A stretch of 6,805 bases of DNA from the NCBI GenBank assembly GCA_025937035.1, contig JAICSG010000217.1:1-6805 (forward strand). Direction: 5' to 3'. Below the pieces are notes generated by a model that saw only the letters and a list, made by a program, of their open reading frames with translations, was not told the DNA's origin and made no database searches. A program made the position numbers and the translations under genes. Positions 5,653 through 6,805 of this stretch are shown here, one piece after another (positions within the stretch are counted from its first letter, which is position 1; each line of letters starts with the position of its first letter). The stretch comes from Thermoanaerobaculia bacterium (GTDB taxonomy: Bacteria > Acidobacteriota > Thermoanaerobaculia > Multivoradales > UBA5704).

Positions 5653-6805
5653 ATGCTCCTCTCGGTGAGCGAAGCGGCGTACTCCTCTTCTTCCATCCTC
5701 TCCCAGGCAACCGCGCAGGCGCTGGAATTTCCCAGCCTCCTGGCGGTGGTCGCGCGCTTCGCGGCGAGCGATCTGGGACGGGAGCGCGTCCTCGGGCTGG
5801 TCCCCTTCGAGGAGGAGGGCCCCTTAAGGGCGCGGCGGACCCTGTTCGAGGAGGCCTCGCGGCTGGTGGGCGAGCGGGCCCTGGTGCCCGACTTCGACGT
5901 CCCGCTCGGCGATCTGCTCAACCGCATCCATACCGGCCGGCCGCCCGTCGAGGGGGCCGATCTGGTGCGGCTGGCGGACCTCGGGAAGGCGACCCGGACG
6001 GCGGCGGCGCGCATCCGCGAGGCGGTCCCCCCCTGCCCGGCGCTCGACGCCCTGGCCCGCGGGCTGCCGGACGTCGATCCCCTGCTCAAGAAGATCGAGC
6101 GCACCCTCGACCGCCGCGGCGAGGTGCGGGAGGACGCGAGCCCCCGCCTGGCCGCCCTGCGCCGGCAGATCCGCACCGTCCGCGAGCAGATCTACCGGGA
6201 TCTCGGTGATTTCGTCTCCGGCCACAAGGACGAGCTGTCGGAGGAGACGATCCCCATGCGCGGCGGGCGCCTCGTGGTGATGCTCCAGTCCGGCGCCCGC
6301 GGCCGCAGCGGCGGCCTGGTCCACGGCCGCTCCTCTACCGGCCGCAGCTTCTACTTCGAGCCCCTCCAGGTGGTGGAGTCGAACAACAACCTCCAGCAGT
6401 CGGTGGAGGATGAGGAGGCCGAGCGCCGCCGCATCCTCATGGAGCTGCTGGAGGACGCCCGGGCCGCCCTCCCCGCCCTGCGCGAGCATTCGCGCTTCTT
6501 GAGCGAGCTCGACCTCCTCCAGGCGTCCGTCCGCTTCGGCGACCGCTGCGGCGGCGGCCTGCCCGAAATCGGCGCCCGGCACGGCCTGCGGCTCCTGGCG
6601 GCCCGCCATCCGCTGCTCGATCCCTGCCTGGCCGAGATCCGCGAGGAGGCGCTGGGGCAGGCCGGGCACGAGGGGGACATCATCCCCCTGGAGGTCGAAT
6701 TCCGGTCCGGCCGGCGGATCCTGGTCATCACCGGTCCCAACGCGGGCGGCAAGACCGTCTCGCTTAAGACCACCGGTATCCTCGCCCTCATGGCCCAGTG
6801 TGGTC
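5653..6805 (+). CDS. mutS2: MutS2 family protein, N-terminal half (3'-truncated)
   Basis: The frame is open to the window end, giving 384 residues of a protein usually near 780. MutS2 proteins are ATPases of the MutS superfamily that bind branched DNA or collided ribosomes, depending on species; they limit recombination or rescue stalled ribosomes rather than do mismatch repair. The N-terminal motif ALEFPSLLAVVARFAAS (23-39) replaces the mismatch-recognition domain of MutS. HGRSSTGRSFYFEP (224-237) matches the conserved MutS2 core, and Walker A GPNAGGKT lies at 361-368 (6733-6756), followed by LKTTGILALMAQCG. Walker B, the clamp region and any Smr nuclease domain lie beyond the window. The start is uncertain: ATG at 5653 has no clear ribosome site and puts about 15 extra residues before the usual N-terminus; GTG at 5665 is the alternative. 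An in-frame stop at 5608-5610, within the palindrome, limits upstream extension. Confidence 0.93.
   Translation, partial: MLLSVSEAAYSSSSILSQATAQALEFPSLLAVVARFAASDLGRERVLGLVPFEEEGPLRARRTLFEEASRLVGERALVPDFDVPLGDLLNRIHTGRPPVEGADLVRLADLGKATRTAAARIREAVPPCPALDALARGLPDVDPLLKKIERTLDRRGEVREDASPRLAALRRQIRTVREQIYRDLGDFVSGHKDELSEETIPMRGGRLVVMLQSGARGRSGGLVHGRSSTGRSFYFEPLQVVESNNNLQQSVEDEEAERRRILMELLEDARAALPALREHSRFLSELDLLQASVRFGDRCGGGLPEIGARHGLRLLAARHPLLDPCLAEIREEALGQAGHEGDIIPLEVEFRSGRRILVITGPNAGGKTVSLKTTGILALMAQCG

Noticed and set aside
4818..6176. A 452-codon open frame on the - strand across the TPR gene, the palindromes and the start of mutS2.
   Set aside because: The composition (Arg, Ser, Pro, Gly) is typical of antisense translation of GC-rich DNA, it crosses an intergenic palindrome and it overlaps two well-supported genes.
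5607..6209. A 200-codon open frame on the + strand starting in the palindrome.
   Set aside because: It is out of frame with the conserved MutS2 sequence and its product is Gly/Arg/Pro-rich low complexity.
5824..6669. A 281-codon open frame on the - strand inside mutS2.
   Set aside because: The + strand frame carries conserved MutS2 motifs through this stretch; the antisense frame has no domain.

Overview
The window is a GC-rich bacterial chromosomal fragment with tightly packed genes and short gaps. The GC-skewed codon use, a NatA/YhaQ-like ABC exporter, a soluble MEDS-type hybrid histidine kinase, a Cys-His/TPR protein beside an XRE regulator, and palindromic intergenic elements would fit a soil or sediment lineage such as Acidobacteriota. 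That assignment is an impression from gene style only. No rRNA, tRNA, CRISPR array, transposase or phage gene is visible.

Layout. (1) Positions 2-2102, + strand: a two-gene ABC-2 exporter operon, an ATPase cut at its 5' end followed by a permease, with an 11-base overlap. (2) Positions 2103-2150: a short convergent gap with a strong GC hairpin; the stop codon of the next gene lies inside the larger inverted repeat. (3) Positions 2151-3989, - strand: a 612-residue cytosolic hybrid sensor kinase with MEDS sensor, HisKA, HATPase and receiver domain. (4) Positions 4147-4623, - strand: an XRE-family helix-turn-helix regulator upstream of the kinase. (5) Positions 4624-4865: a divergent promoter region, visibly more AT-rich than its flanks. 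(6) Positions 4866-5564, + strand: a 232-residue protein with an N-terminal His-Cys-Cys knuckle and TPR-like helical repeats. (7) Positions 5565-5652: a gap with a perfect 12-bp-arm palindrome and a second hairpin. (8) Position 5653 to the end, + strand: the N-terminal half of MutS2, cut just after its Walker A motif.

How the genes relate. The exporter pair almost certainly forms one complex. The XRE regulator and the knuckle/TPR protein share one intergenic region and may form a local regulatory pair; this is the best candidate in the window for something undescribed. The kinase lies 157 bases downstream of the XRE gene on the same strand and could be read through from it, but the gap contains inverted repeats, so co-transcription is open. 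MutS2 is a housekeeping-type gene with no evident link to the regulators. I see no strong evidence for a wholly novel multi-gene system.
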